From: a virus
Virus record (IMG/VR): IMGVR_UViG_3300031578_009495
Location: 30,314 to 94,313 of that record
Direction: 5' to 3' (one strand)
Length of the DNA: 64,000 nucleotides
Shown in pieces: positions 26,377-32,348 of this stretch. A program made the position numbers and the translations under genes. The notes below the pieces were generated by a model. The model was not told the DNA's origin. It was given only the letters and a program-made list of their open reading frames with translations, and did not search any database. How positions within the stretch are numbered: the stretch's first letter is position 1; each line of letters starts with the position of its first letter.

Positions 26377-26560
26377 AGTGCTCACGTTGGGATCGCTTCA
26401 ACTAAGTGAGCGGCGAAATAGAGAGCGTCGCTCCCTTACGAGAGCAAAGACTGTATCATCAGCATTCTTGCGGTGGATGGAGCAGGCCGGTTGGCGGCAT
26501 AAGCGAAAATTCTATATCAGCATAGCCTATGTCGGCTATGGATAATTCTGAGGGGGGAAT
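26377..26560 (+). other. Gap with several inverted repeats, no convincing gene
   Basis: This gap is more GC-rich than its surroundings. It contains CATAGCC-tatgtc-GGCTATG near 26518-26538 and GTCGCTCCC-ttac-GAGAGC near 26427. An open frame covers it but has no ribosome site and unlikely composition. It may be a structured leader for the lipoprotein gene. The strong site GAGGGGGGAAT precedes that gene's ATG. Confidence 0.35.
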
Positions 26561-26884
26561 ATGAAAAAAATTATAGCAATTCTTATCTTCGCAATTTTAT
26601 TACTTGGTTGTGGGGATGATAAAGATTCGATAACACCTCAATGTAGGCACTATAGCGTATTACGGGCTCTGACCTTCAGCGAAAACTATGTAGTTAGGAT
26701 AGCTTACGGTAAAAATAGTACCGGAGCGACTCATTCTCAAGCCCAGGCACTTATAGATGGAAAATGGAAATGGTTGCAGAATGATGAAATGCCTGTTTAT
26801 GTTGGTGAGCAGGAAGTTTTAACAATTGCTCATTATGTACCTATAGAGAAGGCTCTGGATTGGACGAAGCAAATCAAAAAATAA
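26561..26884 (+). CDS. Small lipoprotein of the lysis block
   Basis: 107 residues with a clear lipoprotein signal: MKK, hydrophobic IIAILIFAILLLG, then the lipobox cysteine (LLGC, residue ~19) followed by GDD. The mature part is short and has no known domain. It precedes the M23 peptidase by 12 bp, so an outer-membrane spanin role is possible, though the mature domain is longer than most Rz1-type proteins. Confidence 0.65.
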   Translation: MKKIIAILIFAILLLGCGDDKDSITPQCRHYSVLRALTFSENYVVRIAYGKNSTGATHSQAQALIDGKWKWLQNDEMPVYVGEQEVLTIAHYVPIEKALDWTKQIKK

Positions 26885-26895
26885 AGGAGAAATAG

Positions 26896-27306
26896 ATGTT
26901 TGTTAATCCGACAGGTTTGAGTATTAGAAATGATTCTAAAGGTTTGGGACATCATGGAGCTCCGAGAGGTTTAAGAAAACATAACGGAATAGATCTTCTC
27001 TGCACTCCTAACCAACCTATTAAAATGCCAGTAGCTGGTATTATCGTAAGAGAATCCTTACCATACAAAGATAACTTAGAATGGAGGGGAGTTCATATCG
27101 TTTCGGATAGAATAGAACTAAAATTATGGTACTTTTTACCGGATTTGAATTTAATAGGTTCTTATGTACGCCTTGGAGATATAATTGGATATGCTCAGGA
27201 TATAAGTCGAAAGTATTCCGGAGTTCTCCCTCACGTGCATTTACGGGTTGTTACAGTCGATCCGATGTTAATTTTTTTTAATGAAACAGGTTTTCTTTCG
27301 AAATAA
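26896..27306 (+). CDS. M23 family (LytM-like) peptidase, probable endolysin
   Basis: 136 residues. Zinc-site motifs of M23 endopeptidases are visible: H-x3-D in KHNGIDLL (first His and Asp) and the H-x-H of LPHVHLRV near the C-terminus. The protein is only the catalytic domain and has no signal peptide, so it would need the holin downstream to reach peptidoglycan. M23 enzymes cut peptide cross-links. The ribosome site AAAGGAGAAATAG precedes the ATG. It is followed directly by the solitary CRISPR-like repeat. Confidence 0.8.
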   Translation: MFVNPTGLSIRNDSKGLGHHGAPRGLRKHNGIDLLCTPNQPIKMPVAGIIVRESLPYKDNLEWRGVHIVSDRIELKLWYFLPDLNLIGSYVRLGDIIGYAQDISRKYSGVLPHVHLRVVTVDPMLIFFNETGFLSK

Positions 27307-27314
27307 CAAACTGC

Positions 27315-27346
27315 GTCGCTCCCGCATGGGGAGCGTGGATTGAAAC
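27315..27346 (+). CRISPR. Solitary type I-C-like CRISPR repeat (no array, no cas genes)
   Basis: 32 nt: starts GTCGCTCCC, loop GCAT, then GGGGAGCGTGG, ends ATTGAAAC. The stem CGCTCCC/GGGAGCG is perfect. Start, stem and ATTGAAAC end are those of type I-C repeats (usually 32-33 nt). No second copy follows within the next kilobase; an IS605-type right end begins about 6 nt after it at ~27353. The element lies in the 46-bp gap behind the endolysin gene. Confidence 0.75.
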
Positions 27347-27352
27347 GAACAT

Positions 27353-27490
27353 CTGACATATTCCCACGGTTAAAACACGTGGGGTTCTAACATAGAACCA
27401 AAGTTTGTGGTTTTTAAACCACATCAGGCCGAGCTTTCTAACTCAGTCCGGCTTAAAGCCGAGGCATATCAGTGTGCCTCTTGAGATTGA
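27353..27490 (-). ncRNA. Predicted omega (reRNA) guide-scaffold region at tnpB 3' end
   Basis: In IS605-family elements the RNA overlapping the tnpB 3' end and right end guides TnpB. The same structured stretch is kept in the remnant at 15828-16019: GGTTTAAAAACC, TTGGTTC/GAACC and the terminal hairpin. Assignment follows the family, not a folding calculation. Confidence 0.55.
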
Positions 27491-28593
27491 GCGTTTAGCC
27501 CAACCTCAGCGATGTTCCGAGATGCGCCATAATCAGAATTGCACTGAAAATCACATTTCTTGCATCGGAAATTAGCTTGAGTTTGTCGATTAGAGCGAGA
27601 AGTGAAACCGCATTTATAGCACCGTCTCGACGTGTTTCTTGGGTCAACCAGCAACACCTCAATGCCAATACGTCTTGATTTATAAATTGTGAAATCAACC
27701 AATTGTTTAAAAGCCCAAGACGACATCATTCGATTAAATCGTTTGGATCCTCTTGCTCGTTCTCTAATGCCTTCAAGTTTCTCAAAACAAATAACAGGGT
27801 TGTCATATTGAGCAGCTATATCGACAATCTCTTTACTAATTTTATGGTTGGTATCAGTCATCCATCTTCGTTCATGGCCTCTCGACATTTTAACCTTGTC
27901 AATCCTGCCATGCTTCTGATACCTTTTACGGATATCAGCAAAATGTTCTCTTTTGTGCCTGATTTCTTTGCCATCAAATATCTTAACCATATCAGGCGTA
28001 GAAAGAGTTGCAATGCGGACTATTCCAAGGTCAATGCCGATAAAAGTTTTGTCACCGGAACGTCCGGCAGGCATTGTTTTGACTGGAAGCATTGCGTACC
28101 ACTGGCCATTGCGTTGAAAAAGCTTAGCGTCACCTTTAACAGATTTAATTCTATCTTTAAACTTTTCTGGCACACAAAGCGGAAGCCAAATATATTCACC
28201 ACGTTTCCCTGTAGAGCAGCGCAAGGCAACCCTGTTGTCAGTGGTCTCAATCGAATAAGCATTAACACCAAGTCCAATACCTTGACAACCATTAACCTTC
28301 GGAAATTGAGCATTCTTTTGTTTCTTTCTCAGTTGGAAAAAAGAACGAGCAAGAGAAACCGCAGCATTAACGCTCATTCTTGCATAGTCAGAAGGCAACC
28401 CAAGCTTGCGTGCAGGATAATAAGAAACATTATGTATCTTACCCCTGGAGCTGGTAGAAAGATCGTTTGCAGCATCAAGACCGAGTTGAACAGCATTAGA
28501 AAATATATTAGCCATATTCTCAAGCCATTCAGCTTTGTGTTTATTTGGTTTGATAATTTTAACTATGACGGCTTCTGTGTTTTGCATAATCAT
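27469..28593 (-). CDS. tnpB: TnpB RNA-guided nuclease (IS605 family)
   Basis: About 374 residues from an ATG at 28593 (a longer in-frame extension upstream lacks support). RuvC-like catalytic residues: Asp in IGIDLGIVRIA, Glu in CFEKLEG and Asp in NSDYGASRNIA. A zinc finger lies before the last motif (RRCYKCGF ... FRCKKCDFQC). The helical N-terminal half (MQNTEAVIVKII...NAVQLGLDAAN) fits IS200/IS605 TnpB. All key residues are present, so it is probably active. It is the only long - strand gene in the window, which marks it as a recent insertion into a + strand lysis operon. Confidence 0.9.
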   Translation of the reverse strand: MIMQNTEAVIVKIIKPNKHKAEWLENMANIFSNAVQLGLDAANDLSTSSRGKIHNVSYYPARKLGLPSDYARMSVNAAVSLARSFFQLRKKQKNAQFPKVNGCQGIGLGVNAYSIETTDNRVALRCSTGKRGEYIWLPLCVPEKFKDRIKSVKGDAKLFQRNGQWYAMLPVKTMPAGRSGDKTFIGIDLGIVRIATLSTPDMVKIFDGKEIRHKREHFADIRKRYQKHGRIDKVKMSRGHERRWMTDTNHKISKEIVDIAAQYDNPVICFEKLEGIRERARGSKRFNRMMSSWAFKQLVDFTIYKSRRIGIEVLLVDPRNTSRRCYKCGFTSRSNRQTQANFRCKKCDFQCNSDYGASRNIAEVGLNAQSQEAH

Positions 28594-28674
28594 ATTATAG
28601 TTACGTAAAACGCAGTTGTCAAGTAATTTTATTAATATTTTTTTAAAAAAAAAAGAAAGGGTGCCGATTCCTCC

Positions 28675-28695
28675 CACGACTGAAGTACGTGGGCT
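28675..28695 (+). repeat. IS605-type left-end hairpin, copy 1
   Basis: CCCACG-actgaagta-CGTGGG, part of the intact tnpB element. Related copies lie at 29644, 30074 and 37478, all in the same orientation. Confidence 0.7.
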
Positions 28696-28713
28696 TCCTC
28701 GGCATAAATAATC

Positions 28714-29127
28714 GTGAGCTTAATAACAACGCTCAAGTCGTTTCTATCAGCCCCAAAGGCTATAGACAAGGCTTTGGATGTCGGAGAGAAAATAACGTCA
28801 GGGATCATCTCTGGACTGGACAAATTGGTTTTCACGGATGAGGAACTGGCTGACATAAAGCAGAAATCAAACGAACTCTTACTTGAATTCTGGGGGAAAA
28901 TCGCAAATGAAAACACTGAACAGAGTAAAGCCAGGCGCTCTCTCGCCATGATGACGTTCAAAGTCTATTTCTTTTTGCTGCTGGCCGGTGTGGTGGTTTA
29001 CAAAATAGATACAGCTTACTCTCAGTTTATTTTTGACGTGGCTGGTACTTTGACGTGGCTTGTTTCAGGTATTGCAGCGATTTTCTTTGGCCCCCACCAG
29101 TTGTCGAAAGTAATTAAGAAAAAGTGA
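28714..29127 (+). CDS. Holin-like membrane protein (gene-transfer-agent holin type)
   Basis: 137 residues from a GTG start. The N-terminal half is a charged helix (AIDKALDVGEKITSGIISGLDKLVFTDEELADIKQ, SKARRSLAM). Two hydrophobic segments follow (VYFFLLLAGVVVYKI and VAGTLTWLVSGIAAIFFG) and a Lys-rich tail. The layout and the ARRSLAMMTFKVYF segment match 3TM-type holins of phages and gene transfer agents. It would release the M23 peptidase. The tnpB element separates it from that gene, so the ancestral lysis operon has been split. Confidence 0.7.
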   Translation: MSLITTLKSFLSAPKAIDKALDVGEKITSGIISGLDKLVFTDEELADIKQKSNELLLEFWGKIANENTEQSKARRSLAMMTFKVYFFLLLAGVVVYKIDTAYSQFIFDVAGTLTWLVSGIAAIFFGPHQLSKVIKKK

Positions 29128-29156
29128 TTATTTCTGAACCCACCAGCATCAACATC

Positions 29157-29270
29157 ATGATAGTATCTCTTTCTCTTTCTCTTTCTCTTTCTCTTTCTCT
29201 TTCTCTTTCTCTTTCTCTTTCAGACATGAGTCCTCATTGAATATTCAATGAGGACTCAATGAGTCCTCCT
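29157..29270 (+). repeat. Inverted duplicate of the origin-like segment of the replication gene
   Basis: (CTCTTT)n followed by GACATGAGTCCTCATTGAATA, TTCAATGAGGACTCA and ATGAGTCCTCC. This is the reverse complement, with internal deletions, of 52258-52412 inside the O-like gene. A perfect palindrome with half-site TCCTCATTGAA lies at 29231-29254. Confidence 0.8.
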
Positions 29271-29277
29271 TCATCCT

Positions 29278-29334
29278 TCGAACGTAAAAGCTCAAAATCA
29301 AAAACCGTGCCAACTATTCAGCGAAATAAGTAAC
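29278..29334 (+). repeat. 57-bp direct repeat, copy 1
   Basis: Begins TCGAACGTAAAAGCTC and ends GCGAAATAAGTAAC; identical to 29527-29583 as far as read. The 192 bp between the copies holds no gene. Confidence 0.85.
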
Positions 29335-29526
29335 CTGGCCATTTCAATCTCTGTTTATACAGGCCATCAGTTCCCCTCAGTTAAAAACTCAAAACCCCAT
29401 ATCATCCTATTCAATACTTTTGAATTTAGTAATATCTGCAATCAAATCAACATATTACAGTACAAGTAAAATGATGATTTTTGAATAAATCGCTGTTTAT
29501 GCAGTCTCTCAGTAAAAGAAAAACTA

Positions 29527-29583
29527 TCGAACGTAAAAGCTCAAAATCAAAAACCGTGCCAACTATTCAGCGAAATAAGTAAC
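29527..29583 (+). repeat. 57-bp direct repeat, copy 2
   Basis: Second copy, period 249 bp from the first. The pair could be a product of duplication, a deletion substrate or paired protein-binding sites. Confidence 0.85.
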
Positions 29584-29643
29584 AATTGTATTTTTTAATA
29601 TATGTAGTTGTCAAGCAAATAATAAAAAATAATTAACAATTCA

Positions 29644-29664
29644 TCCCACGACTGAAGTGCGTGG
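29644..29664 (+). repeat. Solo IS605-type left-end hairpin, copy 2
   Basis: CCCACG-actgaagtg-CGTGGG followed by CTTTCTTGCCTAA. Same family as the left end at 28675, with no transposon attached. Confidence 0.65.
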
Positions 29665-29733
29665 GCTTTCTTGCCTAAAACGTCGTAACTAAAGAAAATA
29701 ATTAAAATAATTTAAAAACATTGCATTATTTCC

Positions 29734-29762
29734 TTGACAAATGTATTTTTAATCCTTATTAT
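29734..29762 (+). promoter_or_regulatory. Sigma70-type promoter
   Basis: TTGACA (29734-29739), 17-bp spacer, TATTAT (29757-29762), followed by ATTAACAAAACAATTAACCT and the ribosome site of the 47-residue gene. Almost the same promoter-leader recurs at 42263. Confidence 0.75.
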
Positions 29763-29804
29763 TAAATTAACAAAACAATTAACCTCAAAAATGAAGGAGA
29801 GAAC

Positions 29805-29948
29805 ATGAATAACACAGAGAGCAAGCTCAAAATAACATGGCACAATGACTACACCACATACCATGAGGGAAGGTATGAAGAATTAGCCGATATGCTGGCC
29901 AGGGCGAAGACAGACCTGTCATACAGGGATCATCTCTGGATAGCATAA
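29805..29948 (+). CDS. Small early protein, 47 residues
   Basis: MNNTESKLKITWHNDYTTYHEG...HLWIA. ATG behind AATGAAGGAGAGAAC and downstream of a consensus promoter, so expression is likely. No family recognised. Confidence 0.6.
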   Translation: MNNTESKLKITWHNDYTTYHEGRYEELADMLARAKTDLSYRDHLWIA

Positions 29949-29961
29949 TAATCTAACAGCA

Positions 29962-29981
29962 CCGGCCTCGGGAGGGGCCGG
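29962..29981 (+). terminator. GC-rich hairpin without clear U-tract
   Basis: CCGGCC-tcgggagg-GGCCGG. A near-identical hairpin follows the gene at 33753-34040 (34061-34082). It could be an attenuator, a transcript-stabilising stem or a protein site. Confidence 0.45.
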
Positions 29982-30013
29982 GAGAGGTAAATATCATGGC
30001 AAAAACAGAATAA

Positions 30014-30118
30014 CATGGATATCAAGGAAATAATAAAAAAGGAGGCATTTAAAATCGGAGGCTATGTCAATAACCCACGACTAAAGTACGTGGGTTTCCT
30101 GCCCGGAGGTAAATCATG
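30014..30118 (+). CDS. Possible leader peptide, 34 residues
   Basis: ATG at 30014; MDIKEIIKKEAFKIGGY then NNPRLKYVGFLPGGKS, whose last 15 codons are the IS605-type hairpin repeat. Its stop overlaps the next start (ATGA). The same C-terminal peptide would be encoded at the second copy of the repeat (37476), so either the DNA or the peptide is conserved. Confidence 0.35.
30072..30117 (+). repeat. 46-bp repeat: IS605-type hairpin plus ribosome-binding site, copy A
   Basis: Hairpin CCCACG-actaaagta-CGTGGG then TTTCCTGCCCGGAGGTAAATCAT, leading straight into the next start codon. It differs by one base from 37476-37521. Here the hairpin element supplies the Shine-Dalgarno (CGGAGGT) of the gene at 30116. 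Confidence 0.8.
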
Positions 30119-30481
30119 AATCTAAGTTGGCAAGAAGGATTAGAAGAGGCAAGTAAAAGAATGTCGGCTCCAAAAGAAAAACCAAAAGAGCAGATAAAAA
30201 ACTACAATGTCAATGGAGCGACAGAGCGGATTATGATAAAATCTTTGTATAACCTTTATGAATTAGATAAACTTGTTAAAAGAACCGGATTGAGCGGACT
30301 TGTGTCAAGGATAGAACCGATTGGAGAGTCATATTATCAAATTGATATGGTAAAGAAACCGGTCCTTGTTAGAGGAGATGAGACACAAAGAAATGTGTTG
30401 GAACTTTTGGGGCAGGTGGTTGCAAGTGCAAACGGATTGCACTGGAGCTTGGAGAAAAAAGAAGACACAGGATATTATTAG
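30116..30481 (+). CDS. Hypothetical early protein
   Basis: 121 residues, charged, mostly helical (EEASKRMSAPKEKPKEQIKNYNVNGATERIMIKSLYNLYELDKLVKRTG). No family recognised. Its ribosome site is provided by the 46-bp hairpin repeat just upstream. Confidence 0.6.
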   Translation: MNLSWQEGLEEASKRMSAPKEKPKEQIKNYNVNGATERIMIKSLYNLYELDKLVKRTGLSGLVSRIEPIGESYYQIDMVKKPVLVRGDETQRNVLELLGQVVASANGLHWSLEKKEDTGYY

Positions 30482-30499
30482 AGGAGGCAACGAAACAGA

Positions 30500-30877
30500 A
30501 TGATATATACACAAAATGATATAGATAACAATCCTCTGTACGAGGAAGTAATGGAAGAAATAAATGAATTGCATGAAGAAATGGACGAGCCGGACGAATT
30601 TGATCCGGACGAAACAAAACGAACAACAACCGGCAACCAACTAGATCCATTTTGGGATGCTGGAAATATCGGCGAATGGGATGAAGAGGAAGAAGAGGTA
30701 GTTGAGAATGCACAAGGGCAGCTCAACTGTGTGTATGCCGGACTCGGGTTATATGGTAATGGTGGGATATCTCACTATTACCGGTCTTCGGAATGGGTTG
30801 AGTTTGTTGAGCTGGCAGAAGATATCATAGATAGATACCACGCAGATGGCGCCTATGAAAATCTGTGTGAGCAATAA
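30500..30877 (+). CDS. Strongly acidic small protein
   Basis: 125 residues with very high Asp/Glu content, especially residues 15-75 (EEVMEEINELHEEMDEPDEFDPDE; EWDEEEEEVVE). A more ordinary C-terminal part follows (GISHYYRSSEWVEFVELAEDIIDRYHADGAYE). It has the composition of DNA-mimic proteins and lies among early genes, but no specific family is recognised. The ribosome site (AGAGGAGGCAACG) is strong. Confidence 0.6.
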   Translation: MIYTQNDIDNNPLYEEVMEEINELHEEMDEPDEFDPDETKRTTTGNQLDPFWDAGNIGEWDEEEEEVVENAQGQLNCVYAGLGLYGNGGISHYYRSSEWVEFVELAEDIIDRYHADGAYENLCEQ

Positions 30878-30879
30878 CC

Positions 30880-30918
30880 GACCTCAGCAAGTCTAAACTG
30901 CTGGAAAGTAGGGAATAT
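30880..30918 (+). promoter_or_regulatory. Repeated leader motif before a start codon, copy 1
   Basis: GACCTCAGCAAGTC...CTGGAAAGTAGGGAATAT precedes the ATG at 30920. The same layout (GACCTCAGCAGGTC...GCTGGAAAGTAGGGATAT) precedes the ATG at 43073. GCAG/CTGC-type pairing around AAA gives a small hairpin just upstream of the ribosome site. Confidence 0.5.
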
Positions 30919-30919
30919 T

Positions 30920-31147
30920 ATGCTACCACAAGAATTTTGGGCGGCACGATATAGGGAGACTGAAAGCTACCATATCCGGTCAGCAGGATATGAATTTCTT
31001 GGCACCGACAAAAAAACAGGGAATCTGCTATGGGAGAAAAATGGTAGGGTGATGGCTGAATGCCCCGGCGCTGGACGTAATTGGATATCTACTGGCGGGA
31101 AATTTAAAGAAATTAAAAATAAGGAAGGAGGTGGAGAATATGCATGA
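30920..31147 (+). CDS. Hypothetical small protein
   Basis: 75 residues (MLPQEFWAARYRETESYHIRSAGYEFLGTD...), Trp- and Tyr-containing, Lys-rich tail. Preceded by the repeated leader motif. Overlaps the next gene by 8 bp. No family recognised. Confidence 0.55.
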   Translation: MLPQEFWAARYRETESYHIRSAGYEFLGTDKKTGNLLWEKNGRVMAECPGAGRNWISTGGKFKEIKNKEGGGEYA

Positions 31148-31610
31148 ATATGTAAGGAGATGCAACGCCATAAAAACGGGAGTTGGAGTTCTCAAAATAG
31201 ACGATAAAATAGAGCTATGGACACGTAGCGCAACGGGTGTCGGTTTCCAGATCGATGGGCACAGAGATATTAAAGCAAATAGCACTATAATAATTAAGGC
31301 CAAACTCAATGATAAGTACGTATGCCCTAGAAAGCTGAAAAATAGAAAAGTCTTTTATCGGTTTTATACTGGAAAAGATAAAAACGGCATAAATAGGCGC
31401 TATTTATATCTGGCGGCCAGGAGCAATGATTTTGTGTATCGAGGTAGCAGGCTCATTATGCTAACTAGGAGCAATGGTGCCTCCCTTCTTTTGGAAAAAT
31501 CATTGAGAGAACGATTAAATATCCTGCGTAAAGATTACTATGGAGGTTATCAGCCTGATTTCTCAGCCGATAACCTAGCGGCAGAACTTTTCCCAGAAGA
31601 AGGGTATTGA
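31140..31610 (+). CDS. Hypothetical protein
   Basis: 156 residues from ATG 31140 behind AAGGAGGTGGAGA (an in-frame GTG at 31131 lies inside that site). Basic, beta-rich looking (KIELWTRSATGVGFQIDGHRDIKANSTIIIKAKLNDKYV). No family recognised. Ends just before the IS607-type element. Confidence 0.6.
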   Translation: MHEYVRRCNAIKTGVGVLKIDDKIELWTRSATGVGFQIDGHRDIKANSTIIIKAKLNDKYVCPRKLKNRKVFYRFYTGKDKNGINRRYLYLAARSNDFVYRGSRLIMLTRSNGASLLLEKSLRERLNILRKDYYGGYQPDFSADNLAAELFPEEGY

Positions 31611-31680
31611 AAACATGAAATCTCGGACGACCATCTGGAGACACCAGGTTGGGAAAAGCAAGAAATATTATCCTAAAGGG

Positions 31681-31709
31681 TTGACAGATAGTATCTGATA
31701 TGATATATT
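31681..31709 (+). promoter_or_regulatory. Promoter in IS607 left end
   Basis: TTGACA (31681-31686), 17 bp, TATATT (31704-31709), 40 bp ahead of tnpA. Confidence 0.6.
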
Positions 31710-31748
31710 TCATTAACTTTTATTAATTTGCTTGACAAGGGGGATAAA

Positions 31749-32348
31749 ATGAAATATATTGTAAGTAGAAAAGCGGCAGAAACATTAGGCGTGCATCCAA
31801 ATACTTTACGAAAATGGGCGAAAGAAGGTAAAATTGAATTTATCACAGCAGCTTCAGGACAGCGTAGATACAATGTCGATGGATATCTTGGGACGGCAAA
31901 ACAACTTGAGACAGTTTGTTATTGCCGAGTTTCCAGCTACAAGCAAAAAGACGATCTTGAACGACAGGTTGAGTTTATGTCCGAAAAATACCCTGACGCC
32001 AGAATCGTTAAAGATATCGGTTCAGGGCTTGGATTCAAAAGAAAAGGCCTTTTATCCATTTTGGAATCAGCATGCTCAGGAGATAGCATCTCACTTGTGG
32101 TTGCCTATAAAGACAGACTTGCAAGATGGGGATACGATATTATCAAATGGATTGTTGAACGCAGCGGTGGAAAAATCGTGGTTCTCAACAGAATTGAATT
32201 ATCCCCGGAGTCCGAGCTCACTAATGATTTGTTATCCATACTTCATGTCTTCTCATGCAGAATGCACGGACTTAGAAGCTACAAGCTCAAAATTGCTAAG
32301 GATTTCACCGACAAAGGAACAAAAAAAGATATTCAAAGCATGGACTGA
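31749..32348 (+). CDS. tnpA: IS607-family serine recombinase (TnpA)
   Basis: 199 residues from ATG 31749 (GGGGGAT upstream). The N-terminal MerR-like HTH (SRKAAETLGVHPNTLRKWAKEGKI, GQRRYNVDGYL) is followed by a small resolvase domain: CYCRVSSYKQKDDLERQ with the nucleophile Ser, GSGLGFKRKGL and VAYKDRLARWGYDII. This N-terminal DNA-binding/C-terminal catalytic order is diagnostic of IS607 transposases. Its 3' end overlaps tnpB in another frame. Confidence 0.9.
   Translation: MKYIVSRKAAETLGVHPNTLRKWAKEGKIEFITAASGQRRYNVDGYLGTAKQLETVCYCRVSSYKQKDDLERQVEFMSEKYPDARIVKDIGSGLGFKRKGLLSILESACSGDSISLVVAYKDRLARWGYDIIKWIVERSGGKIVVLNRIELSPESELTNDLLSILHVFSCRMHGLRSYKLKIAKDFTDKGTKKDIQSMD

Larger units (their letters stand above)
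27353..28706 (-). mobile_element. IS605-type element with tnpB only
   Basis: Read on the - strand, the left end lies near 28670-28706 with the hairpin CCCACG-actgaagta-CGTGGG (shown as the + strand). tnpB follows, and the right end at 27353-27470 carries hairpins including CCCCACGTG/CCGTGGG, ending at ctgacat (27353). No tnpA is present, so movement needs a transposase in trans. A truncated relative sits at 15828-16019, and its right end is nearly identical. Boundaries are approximate. Confidence 0.75.
29128..29804 (+). other. Long noncoding region (677 bp) with repeats and a promoter
   Basis: There is no credible gene. From left to right it holds a CTCTTT microsatellite with an inverted copy of the replication-gene palindromes (29157-29270), two 57-bp direct repeats (29278 and 29527), a solo IS605-type left-end hairpin (29644) and a sigma70-type promoter (29734). 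It separates the late (tail/lysis) genes from the early-type genes. Confidence 0.7.

Noticed and set aside
26427-26450. GTCGCTCCC-ttac-GAGAGC resembling the start of the CRISPR-like repeat
   Set aside because: Only nine bases match and the ATTGAAAC end is absent; a local hairpin explains it.
26363-26545. 60-codon frame in the gap before the lipoprotein
   Set aside because: No ribosome site, unusual composition, and the DNA is full of inverted repeats.
27703-28608. Long + strand open frame opposite tnpB
   Set aside because: Antisense to a well-supported TnpB with all catalytic motifs; composition fits a shadow frame.
31834-32244. 5' extension of the IS607 tnpB frame
   Set aside because: It overlaps tnpA in another frame and shows no TnpB features before about 32245.
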